Shown here: positions 16,092 to 23,018 of the stretch, piece by piece
How positions within the stretch are numbered: the stretch's first letter is position 1
Layout of the letters: each line of letters starts with the position of its first letter
Source: a virus
Strand: one strand, 5' to 3'
Virus record (IMG/VR): IMGVR_UViG_3300037264_002724
Location: 1 to 38,816 of that record
DNA: 38,816 bases
Notes under the pieces: model-generated
The model's database searches: none
What the model was told of the DNA's origin: nothing
The model's input: only the letters and a program-made list of their open reading frames with translations
Made by a program: the position numbers and the translations under genes

Positions 16092-17348
16092 ATGTCTAAG
16101 AAGTCCCGACAGAGAAAATGGCGGCGGGTTGAAGCACAGAAACGTCAGATTGCGCTGAATCCAGACGTGAGTGATGGTGGAATGAGTGAAAACTCCATCG
16201 GTGATCTTAGGTTACTGCTGACGAAGATGGGTGTCGCTAAGTCTGTTGAGGGTGCGGCGACCGTCCCAAGTCAGGTTGCTCTCGCCACATCGAACCTTCC
16301 TGTTGCTCCCGCTCCTGTTACGCCGCCTGCTCCGCAAGTGATCCTTCTGCCTGGGCCTGCGCATTGGCCAGTCTGTCCTACAAGCTGTGATGCCGCTGAA
16401 TGGCGTCGGGCGATGGAACACTACGATTACTACTTACAATGCGCTGAGAAGGATAAGAACGCAAAGCCGTGGTTCCAGTACCCGCGCGTGAGCCATCAGT
16501 ATAGCGAATTCGTCTATATCACACCTGAAATGGCTCAGAAGTTGCTGGACTACAACCCCATAAACCGCAAGATTAAAATGGGGCATGTGGAAGGTCTAAA
16601 GCGGGATATTCAGAACCACCGCTGGCTGCAAACGCATGAATCCATCGCCGTTAATAAGCTCGGCAATATGCACGATGGACAGCATCGCGCGCTGGCTATT
16701 ATCAAGGCGGGGGCTGGTTGGCCAATCTATGTGACGTGGAACGTGCCGCCAGAAGGCATTTATGCGACTGACAGCGGCGACAAGCGGCCTATCAACGAAA
16801 AGTTGGGGTTCCTATTCCCCGACTTGAAGATGACTCACAAGACGGCGGCGCTCTGCCGTTCTATGATGTGGGGATTGAGCAATCGCGGCCTTCGCTACAC
16901 GGAGTCTGAGATTGCTACGTTCATGCTCAAGCATCAGCGGATTATTAACTGGATCATGACTAACGTGCGCAGCAAGTACGTTAATTACCGCGCTGACTTG
17001 CAAGCAGTCATCGGCAAGGGCATGTTGTGGTGGGGCGAGGAAATCGTCGGGCCGTTTGTGGAGCGATTGCGGACAGTGCAATTCTGTGGTGAAGGCGATC
17101 CCGCAAAGGCGCTGTATCTTTGGCTGCAAAACGCCAAGAAACAGGGACGGCGAACCTCCTATGTTTCGCCAATCATCTACTACAAGAAGGCGCTGGCCGC
17201 TATTCACGCACACGCTCAGAAGCGTGACGCCAAGCGCATCACCTCGAAAGAACAGGATATTTTCGAGTGGTTGCCTGGGTGGAATGTTCCAGACGACGCA
17301 CCTGGCGCGGGCAAAGTTTTCATCCACAGTGACGAAAACCAGCCCTGA
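16092..17348 (+). CDS. ParB/Srx-like domain protein with extra C-terminal domain
   Basis: 418 residues. ATG 16092 is chosen because TTTGGAGG lies four bases upstream; an in-frame ATG at 16050 has none. Basic N-terminus, then a Pro/Val/Ala linker (about 55-90), then the ParB-like fold: VYITPEMAQKLLDY, 'HVEGLKRDIQNHRW', and the family's catalytic/nucleotide segment NMHDGQHRALAII (about 192-204). The C-terminal 170 residues are homologous to the separate protein at 20207-20791 (shared G-K-x-x-L-W-x-G, PFVE, F-x-G-x-GDP, DIFEW). GC content and codon use are clearly higher than in the tail genes. ParB-fold proteins of phages can be CTPase/clamp or nuclease-like; the activity here is unknown. A promoter-like TTGCGA/TAAATT pair sits upstream. 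Confidence 0.65.
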   Translation: MSKKSRQRKWRRVEAQKRQIALNPDVSDGGMSENSIGDLRLLLTKMGVAKSVEGAATVPSQVALATSNLPVAPAPVTPPAPQVILLPGPAHWPVCPTSCDAAEWRRAMEHYDYYLQCAEKDKNAKPWFQYPRVSHQYSEFVYITPEMAQKLLDYNPINRKIKMGHVEGLKRDIQNHRWLQTHESIAVNKLGNMHDGQHRALAIIKAGAGWPIYVTWNVPPEGIYATDSGDKRPINEKLGFLFPDLKMTHKTAALCRSMMWGLSNRGLRYTESEIATFMLKHQRIINWIMTNVRSKYVNYRADLQAVIGKGMLWWGEEIVGPFVERLRTVQFCGEGDPAKALYLWLQNAKKQGRRTSYVSPIIYYKKALAAIHAHAQKRDAKRITSKEQDIFEWLPGWNVPDDAPGAGKVFIHSDENQP

Positions 17349-17362
17349 GTGTAACTAAGACG

Positions 17363-17410
17363 AACAGGAAAAGAATGGTGGACACAAGTTCACCATTCTT
17401 TTCCTGTTTT
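17363..17410 (+). terminator. Terminator-like 18-bp hairpin after ParB-like gene
   Basis: Perfect 18-bp stem (17363-17380 with 17391-17408, AACAGGAAAAGAATGGTG and its complement), ten-base loop GACACAAGTT, ending in TTTT. It lies 14 bases after the stop and insulates the AAA+/VWA operon from the ParB-like gene. It can also work in the reverse direction because both arms are A- or T-rich at the ends. Confidence 0.82.
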
Positions 17411-17435
17411 ACTTTCGCCTAATTTGTAGTATAGT
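17408..17435 (+). promoter_or_regulatory. Candidate sigma70-type promoter for AAA+/VWA operon
   Basis: TTTACT (17408-17413), 16-base spacer, TATAGT (17430-17435). The next gene's ATG is 31 bases downstream with GGAG at 17461. The -35 match is moderate. Confidence 0.45.
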
Positions 17436-17465
17436 AAGGGAGGACCACTCAAACAAAGTTGGAGC

Positions 17466-18953
17466 ATGGCTATGCAAGTGATGCGGGAATTAAGGGATGA
17501 AAAACTTGATTTCTGGATTAAGAATAATCTCAACGTTCTTTTCGTCGGTCATTATGGCGCGGGCAAAACGACACGAATCATAGAAGCCTTTAAGAGAAAC
17601 AATCTAAAGTTTAAGCCTTATAGTGCTGCCACGATGGACCCGTGGTGTGACTTCATCGGCGTGCCGAAAGTCGTCAATGACGATAAGGGTCCATATCTTG
17701 ATTACATTCTCCCCCGCGACCTACGCGACGATACGATTGAAGCAATTTTCATGGATGAATTCAACCGCTCCCACAAGAAAGTGCGGAATGCGGTTATGGA
17801 GTTACTTCAGTACAAAAGCATTAATGGAAGACCATTTAAAAATCTTCGTTTCATTTGGGCCTCAATTAATCCAGAAGATGAAGGTGATTATCAGGTCGAA
17901 GCTCTAGACAAGGCACAAAAGGACCGCTTTGAAGTCCAGGTTGGCGTTCCTTATGAACCAAAACTAGCCTACTTTGCAAGTAAATTTGATGCTCGCCAAG
18001 CTAAAGCAGCAGTTGGATGGTGGCAATCACTGACTCCTGAACAACAGATGGAAGTAAGCCCGCGTCGTCTTGAATATGCGCTTAAGATGTTCAACATCCC
18101 TGGCGGCGATATCAAAGACGTGCTACCGCATTCTACAAACCCTTCCAAGCTAAGTAATTTACTCAAGACTGGTCCCGTTGATGAACGCTTGAAAGATTTG
18201 TTCAATAAAAATGATCTGGATGCCGCTAGAAAGTATCTGCAAGTTGAAAACAACTACGCGGCTGCATCAAGGTATCTTATTGGTCATATTCCAGAAGATG
18301 TAGACACGCACGAATGGATGCTGTTTTTCTTACAATCTATCACCACAGAAAAATTGGCATCCATGTTGGCTAGCAATGAAGCTGCCTATAACTTCATTGT
18401 TGCCAATTGTGATAAAGTGACAATCTTCTCGCGGCTAATCAGAGACGCCTTGAAGACAAATACTGATAAGATTCTGGTCCGAAGACTGAAGAAAGAAATC
18501 GACAACAATAAGTTGTTGACGGCGGTGTTCGGAAATAATGCCGCAACCAACACGGCAGAGAAACCTTATTTTAGCCACCGTATTACGGCGGTTCAGTGGT
18601 CAACTCGTATCGCTGGCTGGCTCTCTCAGCCACTAGATACAACGCCACAACGCACAAAAGTCTATGATGATCTTGTGGAAAATATTCCACAGACTCTGAC
18701 ACTCAACGAAGCAGTTGATACTTTGGAAATGATTAACATGCTGGCATGTCGCTCACATGCGGACACCATTACAAAACTCCGTCATTTGGTTGGCATTGTT
18801 AATCATTGCGTTGACAGGATCAATCAGGCAAGTGGGTTATCTTGGAATGAAATTTTGACTAACTATGGTCAAAAATTCAGCGGTCTTTTAGACAAGATGC
18901 GGGACAATGGCTTGGAAAAGAAGCTATATTGTCCTGTAAAAAAGGCTAACTAA
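17466..18953 (+). CDS. MoxR-like AAA+ ATPase
   Basis: 495 residues; GGAG six bases before ATG. Walker A GHYGAGKT (28-35), Walker B IEAIFMDEF (91-99), sensor 1 WASINP with N135, arginine finger in DKAQKDRF (R154) and sensor 2 SPRRL (about 198-202). This order is that of the MoxR/RavA group, which remodels or loads partners that carry VWA domains. The C-terminal 280 residues are helical and specific to this protein. The next gene, with a VWA domain, starts on the overlapping TAATG, so the pair is made together. The ATPase probably powers maturation or metal insertion of a target. MoxR plus VWA pairs are common in bacteria; this one is phage-borne. Confidence 0.8.
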   Translation: MAMQVMRELRDEKLDFWIKNNLNVLFVGHYGAGKTTRIIEAFKRNNLKFKPYSAATMDPWCDFIGVPKVVNDDKGPYLDYILPRDLRDDTIEAIFMDEFNRSHKKVRNAVMELLQYKSINGRPFKNLRFIWASINPEDEGDYQVEALDKAQKDRFEVQVGVPYEPKLAYFASKFDARQAKAAVGWWQSLTPEQQMEVSPRRLEYALKMFNIPGGDIKDVLPHSTNPSKLSNLLKTGPVDERLKDLFNKNDLDAARKYLQVENNYAAASRYLIGHIPEDVDTHEWMLFFLQSITTEKLASMLASNEAAYNFIVANCDKVTIFSRLIRDALKTNTDKILVRRLKKEIDNNKLLTAVFGNNAATNTAEKPYFSHRITAVQWSTRIAGWLSQPLDTTPQRTKVYDDLVENIPQTLTLNEAVDTLEMINMLACRSHADTITKLRHLVGIVNHCVDRINQASGLSWNEILTNYGQKFSGLLDKMRDNGLEKKLYCPVKKAN

Positions 18954-20197
18954 TGATTACTCATGCCGAGTGGATGGAGATTAGTCTTGCCCTAGAAGAC
19001 CACCATGCCATATTCTATGAATTGTGGCACATGGGTCGTCCATTCTTTACTGATGAAATTGAAACCGCTGCCGTCCGCTTCGCGGGCAGTAGCGGTGAAT
19101 TCGTTGAATTCCTATTCAACCCCGATTATTGGAACAACCTTACGCCTTATGAACGTCTGTTCGTAATTTCACACGAATGCCTACATGTCGTCTTAAATCA
19201 TGGCATCCGAACCACAAAAGGCAAGGACGCACCACGAATTAACACGGCGCTGGATATCGTCGTCAATCACCTGTTGGTAAATGCATTCGGATTTGACCGC
19301 TCACGGATCAGGGATGAAGATGTATTGTGCTGGACAGACACAACCTTCAAGGATGATCCAAAGATGGCAGAGATTCCTACGAATGAATCGTATGAATATT
19401 ATTATCAGAAAATACCAGAGTCAATGGTGATTAATGTATTCACGATTGACGATCATTCCTTCCTGAATGGGGACGTGGATACCATTATAGGCAAGTTGGA
19501 TAGCAGACTTACCCAAGAAGAAAAAGATAGTATTAAGGACATAATTAAGAAACATTACACCAAAGAGAGAGTGGAATGTGAAAACGAACATGGTGGATAC
19601 GGTTGTGGCAACTGGTCCTTTATCAACGTGGCTCCAGTTGCAGCGAAAAAGAAATGGGAGACTGTGATATTCAAATGGAGTCAAAAATACATGCGGTCAG
19701 GTTTGGATGAACATGAACAATGGGCGCGAGTGGCCCGTCGTTTTGAATTGCTACCGCAAGAAATCATCCTGCCAAGTGAAATGGAGGATGAATCAAAGGA
19801 TTTCGACCGCATACCTATCCACCTGTACATGGACACGTCTGGTTCTTGTGTAAAGTACAAAGACCGATTTTTTCGGGCGGCTATGTCCTTACCAAAGGAT
19901 AGATTTGTAGTAAGATTGTTTTGTTTCGACGTTGCGGTTCATGAAACAACGCTTGTCTCCCGTAAAATTTACGGTGGCGGTGGCACTTGTTTTAATATCA
20001 TCGAACGAAATATTCAAAACGTCATGAAGGCTGAAAAATCAGCCTATCCAGAAGCTGTTTTCTTAATTACAGATGGGAAGGGGAGTCCTGTTGTGCCAAA
20101 ATTCCCTGAACGTTGGCACTGGTTCATGACTAGGAATGCTTCGTCTGCTTATATTCCAGACAAAAGCAAAACTTACAAACTCGACAACTTTGAATAG
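18953..20197 (+). CDS. VWA-domain protein with HExxH metallopeptidase-like N-terminus (DUF2201-type)
   Basis: 414 residues. N-terminal part has SHECLH (HExxH at 74-78) and TALDIVVNHLL (99-109), the layout of the DUF2201-type predicted metallopeptidase with the third ligand in the second motif. The C-terminal part is a von Willebrand A fold with intact MIDAS: DTSGS (294-298), GGGGT (T345) and LITDG (D374). A Cys/His/Gly-rich insert lies between. MIDAS proteins bind a divalent metal and usually carry a substrate to the MoxR ATPase, whose gene overlaps this one by one base. Function in a phage is unknown; target remodelling or proteolysis of a host or virion protein are options. Stop TAG. Confidence 0.8.
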   Translation: MITHAEWMEISLALEDHHAIFYELWHMGRPFFTDEIETAAVRFAGSSGEFVEFLFNPDYWNNLTPYERLFVISHECLHVVLNHGIRTTKGKDAPRINTALDIVVNHLLVNAFGFDRSRIRDEDVLCWTDTTFKDDPKMAEIPTNESYEYYYQKIPESMVINVFTIDDHSFLNGDVDTIIGKLDSRLTQEEKDSIKDIIKKHYTKERVECENEHGGYGCGNWSFINVAPVAAKKKWETVIFKWSQKYMRSGLDEHEQWARVARRFELLPQEIILPSEMEDESKDFDRIPIHLYMDTSGSCVKYKDRFFRAAMSLPKDRFVVRLFCFDVAVHETTLVSRKIYGGGGTCFNIIERNIQNVMKAEKSAYPEAVFLITDGKGSPVVPKFPERWHWFMTRNASSAYIPDKSKTYKLDNFE

Positions 20198-20206
20198 GAG
20201 GAAATG

Positions 20207-20791
20207 ATGGGTCGCATTACAGCCAGGGGCAACCGATTCGATGGCATTGCAAACCAAATGATGAAAGGTTGCAATGGTAGAGTCAAAGCCAATAACGTTG
20301 CTGGAACCCAGCACGAAATGGAGGACTTTAAGAGAGTTTACAATGACACAATCACTTATCTTCAAAGCACTCTACCAAAAGATTTAAGTGTGGCGGTCTG
20401 TGGCGCACTTGGCAAGGCGATCCTCTGGCATGGTAAGAAAACCATGCAGCCGTTTGTAGAAGCGGTTGCAAATCGTGAATTCAAAGGCCACGGTGATCCA
20501 TGCTTGGCACTGTGGGAATGGCTCATTCGATATAACAAGCGCAACAACACGGAAGAAATTTACCGTCGAACCGTCACAGCCATTCGTATTTTTTTGCGGG
20601 GCGGAACCTTCAAAGGTCATTTGAAACCCGCCTTGGATGACCTTTTTGAATGGCAGAATAACTATCGCGTTATGTGTCAACCAAAGAGGAATCAACATAC
20701 AGTTGATGCAAGTTCAAAATCACCGACGAAACAATCTGATGAAGCGATCTTGGCCGACGTAGAAGATGCGCTCAGTGGTTCACCCACTTAA
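20207..20791 (+). CDS. C-terminal-only paralogue of the ParB-like protein
   Basis: 194 residues. ATG 20207 is chosen because AGGAGG is five bases upstream (the ATG at 20204 has only two bases of spacing). Residues about 60-155 align with the C-terminus of the protein at 16092-17348: LGKAILWHGKKTMQPFVEAV vs IGKGMLWWGEEIVGPFVERL, FKGHGDPCLALWEWL vs FCGEGDPAKALYLWL, DDLFEW vs DIFEW. The ParB-like domain is absent. The protein follows the VWA gene by nine bases, suggesting one operon. It could be a partner or antagonist that shares an interaction surface with the full-length protein. Confidence 0.65.
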   Translation: MGRITARGNRFDGIANQMMKGCNGRVKANNVAGTQHEMEDFKRVYNDTITYLQSTLPKDLSVAVCGALGKAILWHGKKTMQPFVEAVANREFKGHGDPCLALWEWLIRYNKRNNTEEIYRRTVTAIRIFLRGGTFKGHLKPALDDLFEWQNNYRVMCQPKRNQHTVDASSKSPTKQSDEAILADVEDALSGSPT

Positions 20792-20794
20792 AAT

Positions 20795-20841
20795 TTACAG
20801 AACGTTACTGTAATAGTAATGAGGACAACCCCTTATTACTA
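20795..20841 (+). promoter_or_regulatory. Two small hairpins immediately upstream of the bS21-like gene
   Basis: First dyad TTACAG (20795-20800) with CTGTAA (20808-20813). Second, 11-bp stem TAGTAATGAGG (20814-20824) with CCTTATTACTA (20831-20841), one G.U pair and loop ACAACC. The second ends two bases before ATG 20843 and contains the only GAGG. The only visible ribosome site is therefore inside the stem, which suggests control of translation by this structure, possibly autoregulation as in ribosomal-protein genes. Hairpins are seen; the role is inferred. Confidence 0.5.
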
Positions 20842-20842
20842 A

Positions 20843-21070
20843 ATGTCAAATATAGTTCGGTTGAGAGTAGAGCGTAAAGATGGACCCGACGCTTTCAAAA
20901 ACATGCTCAAAGCGTGGAAACGACAAAAAAAATGGATTGATAAGGAACACAAAATTCATAGTTCCTTCGAAACTGAATCCCAAAAGAAGCGCCGTCGGCG
21001 GCGGCGAAATTGGATCAAGAAACAACAAGAATTAAATTGTGAACCAGAATTTGTTGTCTTCCTTGAGTAA
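20843..21070 (+). CDS. rpsU: bS21-like ribosomal protein (phage-encoded)
   Basis: 75 residues. N-terminus MSNIVRLRVERKDGPDAFKN, then AWKRQKKWIDKEHKIHSSFE, then a polybasic helix KKRRRRRRNWIKKQQE. Bacterial bS21 is about 70 residues with the layout 'VRxxExxDxALRRFKRxxxxxGxxxExRRRxFYEKPxxKRxRxxxxAxxRxxKK', and the positions of the central acidic/aromatic segment and the arginine block match. bS21 sits next to the anti-Shine-Dalgarno on the 30S and affects start choice; phage copies are known in large phage genomes. The C-terminal VVFLE tail is extra. It overlaps the 3' end of the convergent nuclease gene by 39 bases. Confidence 0.6.
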   Translation: MSNIVRLRVERKDGPDAFKNMLKAWKRQKKWIDKEHKIHSSFETESQKKRRRRRRNWIKKQQELNCEPEFVVFLE

Positions 21071-21562
21071 TTCATCGAAGCTAACAATCGACCACGTTTT
21101 ATAGGTCAATTTAAACTCCCAATCACGGGAGGGAAGGTCCGTCGTCCGTATAATGCCAAGCATAGGCTTGCGGTTTTTCTTCCAGACCACCATCGGCTTC
21201 TTCTTACAGCCGTCCGCATCAAACTGCGCCTGCGCCAAGAATTCGTCAATCTGTCCGTGGCCACCATCGAAAACAGACACCAAATCTACATCGTCGTAGC
21301 CACCCTTGCTCTCAATACTGAAAGCAAAGTTTTCAGGTGTTACCAAGTCGCCTGAGAAGGTATCCTGCGCGTGCTTCGGCAAGAAAGTAACCTGTTTGGT
21401 TCGATTGCCAGAGCCAATCGTCCGCGAGAACCCCCCACCAAAACGTTCATTAAGAATCTTGGCCACCTCGCGTTCACGTCGCTTACCTTTTCGACCAGTG
21501 TTTATTCTCTTCTTTTTCTTAGGCATTAAGAACTCATCTTCCACAAAAAAATCTTCGTCCAT
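21032..21562 (-). CDS. PD-(D/E)XK nuclease, Holliday-junction-resolvase-like
   Basis: 176 residues. After a basic stretch (PKKKKRINTGRKGKRR) come REREVAKILNERFGG (glutamate of motif I), the SRTIGSGNR basic patch, SGDLVTP (metal-binding Asp) and FSIESKGG (the ExK of the nuclease motif). The spacing and the N-terminal basic segment resemble phage/archaeal Hjc-type resolvases; a general PD-(D/E)XK endonuclease is the alternative. T4-like phages need a resolvase before packaging, and no gp49-type gene is seen in this window. ATG 21562 has no clear ribosome site; an ATG 12 codons later (MPKKKKR) is possible. Confidence 0.55.
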   Translation of the reverse strand: MDEDFFVEDEFLMPKKKKRINTGRKGKRREREVAKILNERFGGGFSRTIGSGNRTKQVTFLPKHAQDTFSGDLVTPENFAFSIESKGGYDDVDLVSVFDGGHGQIDEFLAQAQFDADGCKKKPMVVWKKNRKPMLGIIRTTDLPSRDWEFKLTYKTWSIVSFDELLKEDNKFWFTI

Positions 21563-21623
21563 GAAGTTAAATTAGTTCAAATTATACTATTCTTAAATTA
21601 TTTTGTCAACTATAAATAAATCG

Positions 21624-22112
21624 GTGACAAATGACGACAGAACTTTTGGCGAGAGAATAGCAGATGACGTAGCGACCTTCGCAGGATCGTGGAAGTTCAT
21701 CATTCTATTCGGCACAATCCTGCTGAGTTGGATTGTATTTAACTCGTTAGAATACCTCAAGCCCTATCATTTTGACCCTTACCCTTTTATTTTGCTCAAT
21801 TTAGTCCTTAGTTTTGTGGCTGCATTTCAGGCTCCATTCATTATGATGAGCCAAAACAGATCAGAAAAGAAACAAGATATAGCTTACAGAACAATTTTTA
21901 TAGAACTAAAAGAGTTGCTTGAACAGGATATAGCTCATGAAGAAGAAATTAAAGGACTAGAAAGGCAAATACAAACAGATTTGGAAAGATTGATTGCCAC
22001 GCAAAACAAATTGCTGGAAGCCCTCAGTCAAGCAGTCAAGATAGGTCAGTTAACAAGTGAAGGAATTGCAGAAGTTTTGGAACACTTAGAAGATGAGACT
22101 ACTGAGCAGTAA
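21624..22112 (+). CDS. DUF1003-family small membrane protein
   Basis: About 162 residues. GTG 21624 is used; a TTG at 21603 extends the frame by seven residues, and TATAAATA (21611-21618) lies between the two. Pattern: GERIADDVATFAGSWKFII, two transmembrane helices (FIILFGTILLSWIVFNSL; FILLNLVLSFVAAFQAPFI), then MMSQNRSEKKQDIAYRT, the family signature at the cytoplasmic end. The rest is a long acidic coiled coil. DUF1003 proteins are inner-membrane proteins with no proven function, common in bacteria; a phage copy is notable. It could act on the host envelope. Confidence 0.72.
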   Translation: MTNDDRTFGERIADDVATFAGSWKFIILFGTILLSWIVFNSLEYLKPYHFDPYPFILLNLVLSFVAAFQAPFIMMSQNRSEKKQDIAYRTIFIELKELLEQDIAHEEEIKGLERQIQTDLERLIATQNKLLEALSQAVKIGQLTSEGIAEVLEHLEDETTEQ

Positions 22113-22536
22113 CTTCTTTTTTAAGCCATTTATCTAATCTTTTGAACGCGCCTGGAAAGTTTCGCTTTGTAAAATAAGAGTCTATAATTTTATACATGTC
22201 ATCATAATCCATTTTTATATCTTCAAAATTAGCTTTTTCTATTTTGCCAAATATGCTCTCCAATAATTTCATAGCTTCTGCTGTTTCTGCGTTGCTTTTC
22301 TTTTTCCTACGACGGCCCATATCCTGATAATATAGATCATCCCAATATTTGGGGAAAATTATGCCCGCCAATGTACTATCCAAATACCTTAATTGATGGA
22401 TAAGACCGCAACTGCAAAACGGGCGCGGTGCAGAGTGAATTTCACAATCCCCATAATGAAGGAACTGTTTTCTTGACTCAACCCAATATCGCTTAATTAA
22501 TATACCTAGTTTGTGTATCTCTGAAGCTACTTGCAT
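22099..22536 (-). CDS. Hypothetical protein with Cys/His pattern CxIHSAPRPFCSC
   Basis: 145 residues. The segment DCEIHSAPRPFCSCGLIHQL, near residue 30, is a possible metal site (C, H, C, C, H). A basic loop RRRKKK follows near residue 75, then a helical C-terminus. No family recognised. Last in a run of minus-strand genes after pyrG and the CTS-like protein; overlaps the DUF1003 3' end by 14 bases. No ribosome site is visible. Confidence 0.5.
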   Translation of the reverse strand: MQVASEIHKLGILIKRYWVESRKQFLHYGDCEIHSAPRPFCSCGLIHQLRYLDSTLAGIIFPKYWDDLYYQDMGRRRKKKSNAETAEAMKLLESIFGKIEKANFEDIKMDYDDMYKIIDSYFTKRNFPGAFKRLDKWLKKEVTAQ

Positions 22537-22538
22537 GT

Positions 22539-23012
22539 TTATTGTCCCAATGACCCCATATCAGCTACTTGCTGATTGATTGGTGGACTCTGCGGTTCAG
22601 GCGGCGGGCCTTCTGCCTTTGCACCAGGCGGCGGGCCTTCAGGCCGTTTTGGAGTCTCTTCCCTGCCTGTTCCAAGCTTGTTGGCTGGAATACGCAACTT
22701 GTGGCTCAGCTTTTCCAACTCGGCCCTTACGCTGTTGAACACGTCTGGCAAGTCCCCTTTATCCTCGATGGCTTTCATCAAAGCAACACCACATTGTTGT
22801 AAAACTTTGAGATGCTTATGCTCAGATCGTGGCCAACTTGTGTGGAGAACTTTACGAATTTGATTCGCAACATCCTCCGCATTCCTTACCATCTGTTTCG
22901 CACCCATTTGCTTTTTGGCTGCGAGCAACTCATGAATACCAGTAAGTATATTATTGACTCTATTAGCGAAATACTCTTTCTGTTCCGTAAGCAAAAAACT
23001 CTTAAATTCCAT
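22539..23012 (-). CDS. Head-protein candidate with capsid-targeting-like N-terminus and Pro-rich tail (157 aa)
   Basis: Starts MEFKSFLLTEQKEYF, an amphipathic segment with a possible prohead-protease site after LTE, like T4 internal proteins. The middle is helical. The last 45 residues are Pro/Gly/Glu-rich (PPPGAKAEGPPPEPQSPP), probably disordered. It starts six bases after the pyrG stop. Function is inferred only from the N-terminus; the tail resembles linkers of structural proteins. Confidence 0.5.
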   Translation of the reverse strand: MEFKSFLLTEQKEYFANRVNNILTGIHELLAAKKQMGAKQMVRNAEDVANQIRKVLHTSWPRSEHKHLKVLQQCGVALMKAIEDKGDLPDVFNSVRAELEKLSHKLRIPANKLGTGREETPKRPEGPPPGAKAEGPPPEPQSPPINQQVADMGSLGQ

Positions 23013-23018
23013 AATACA

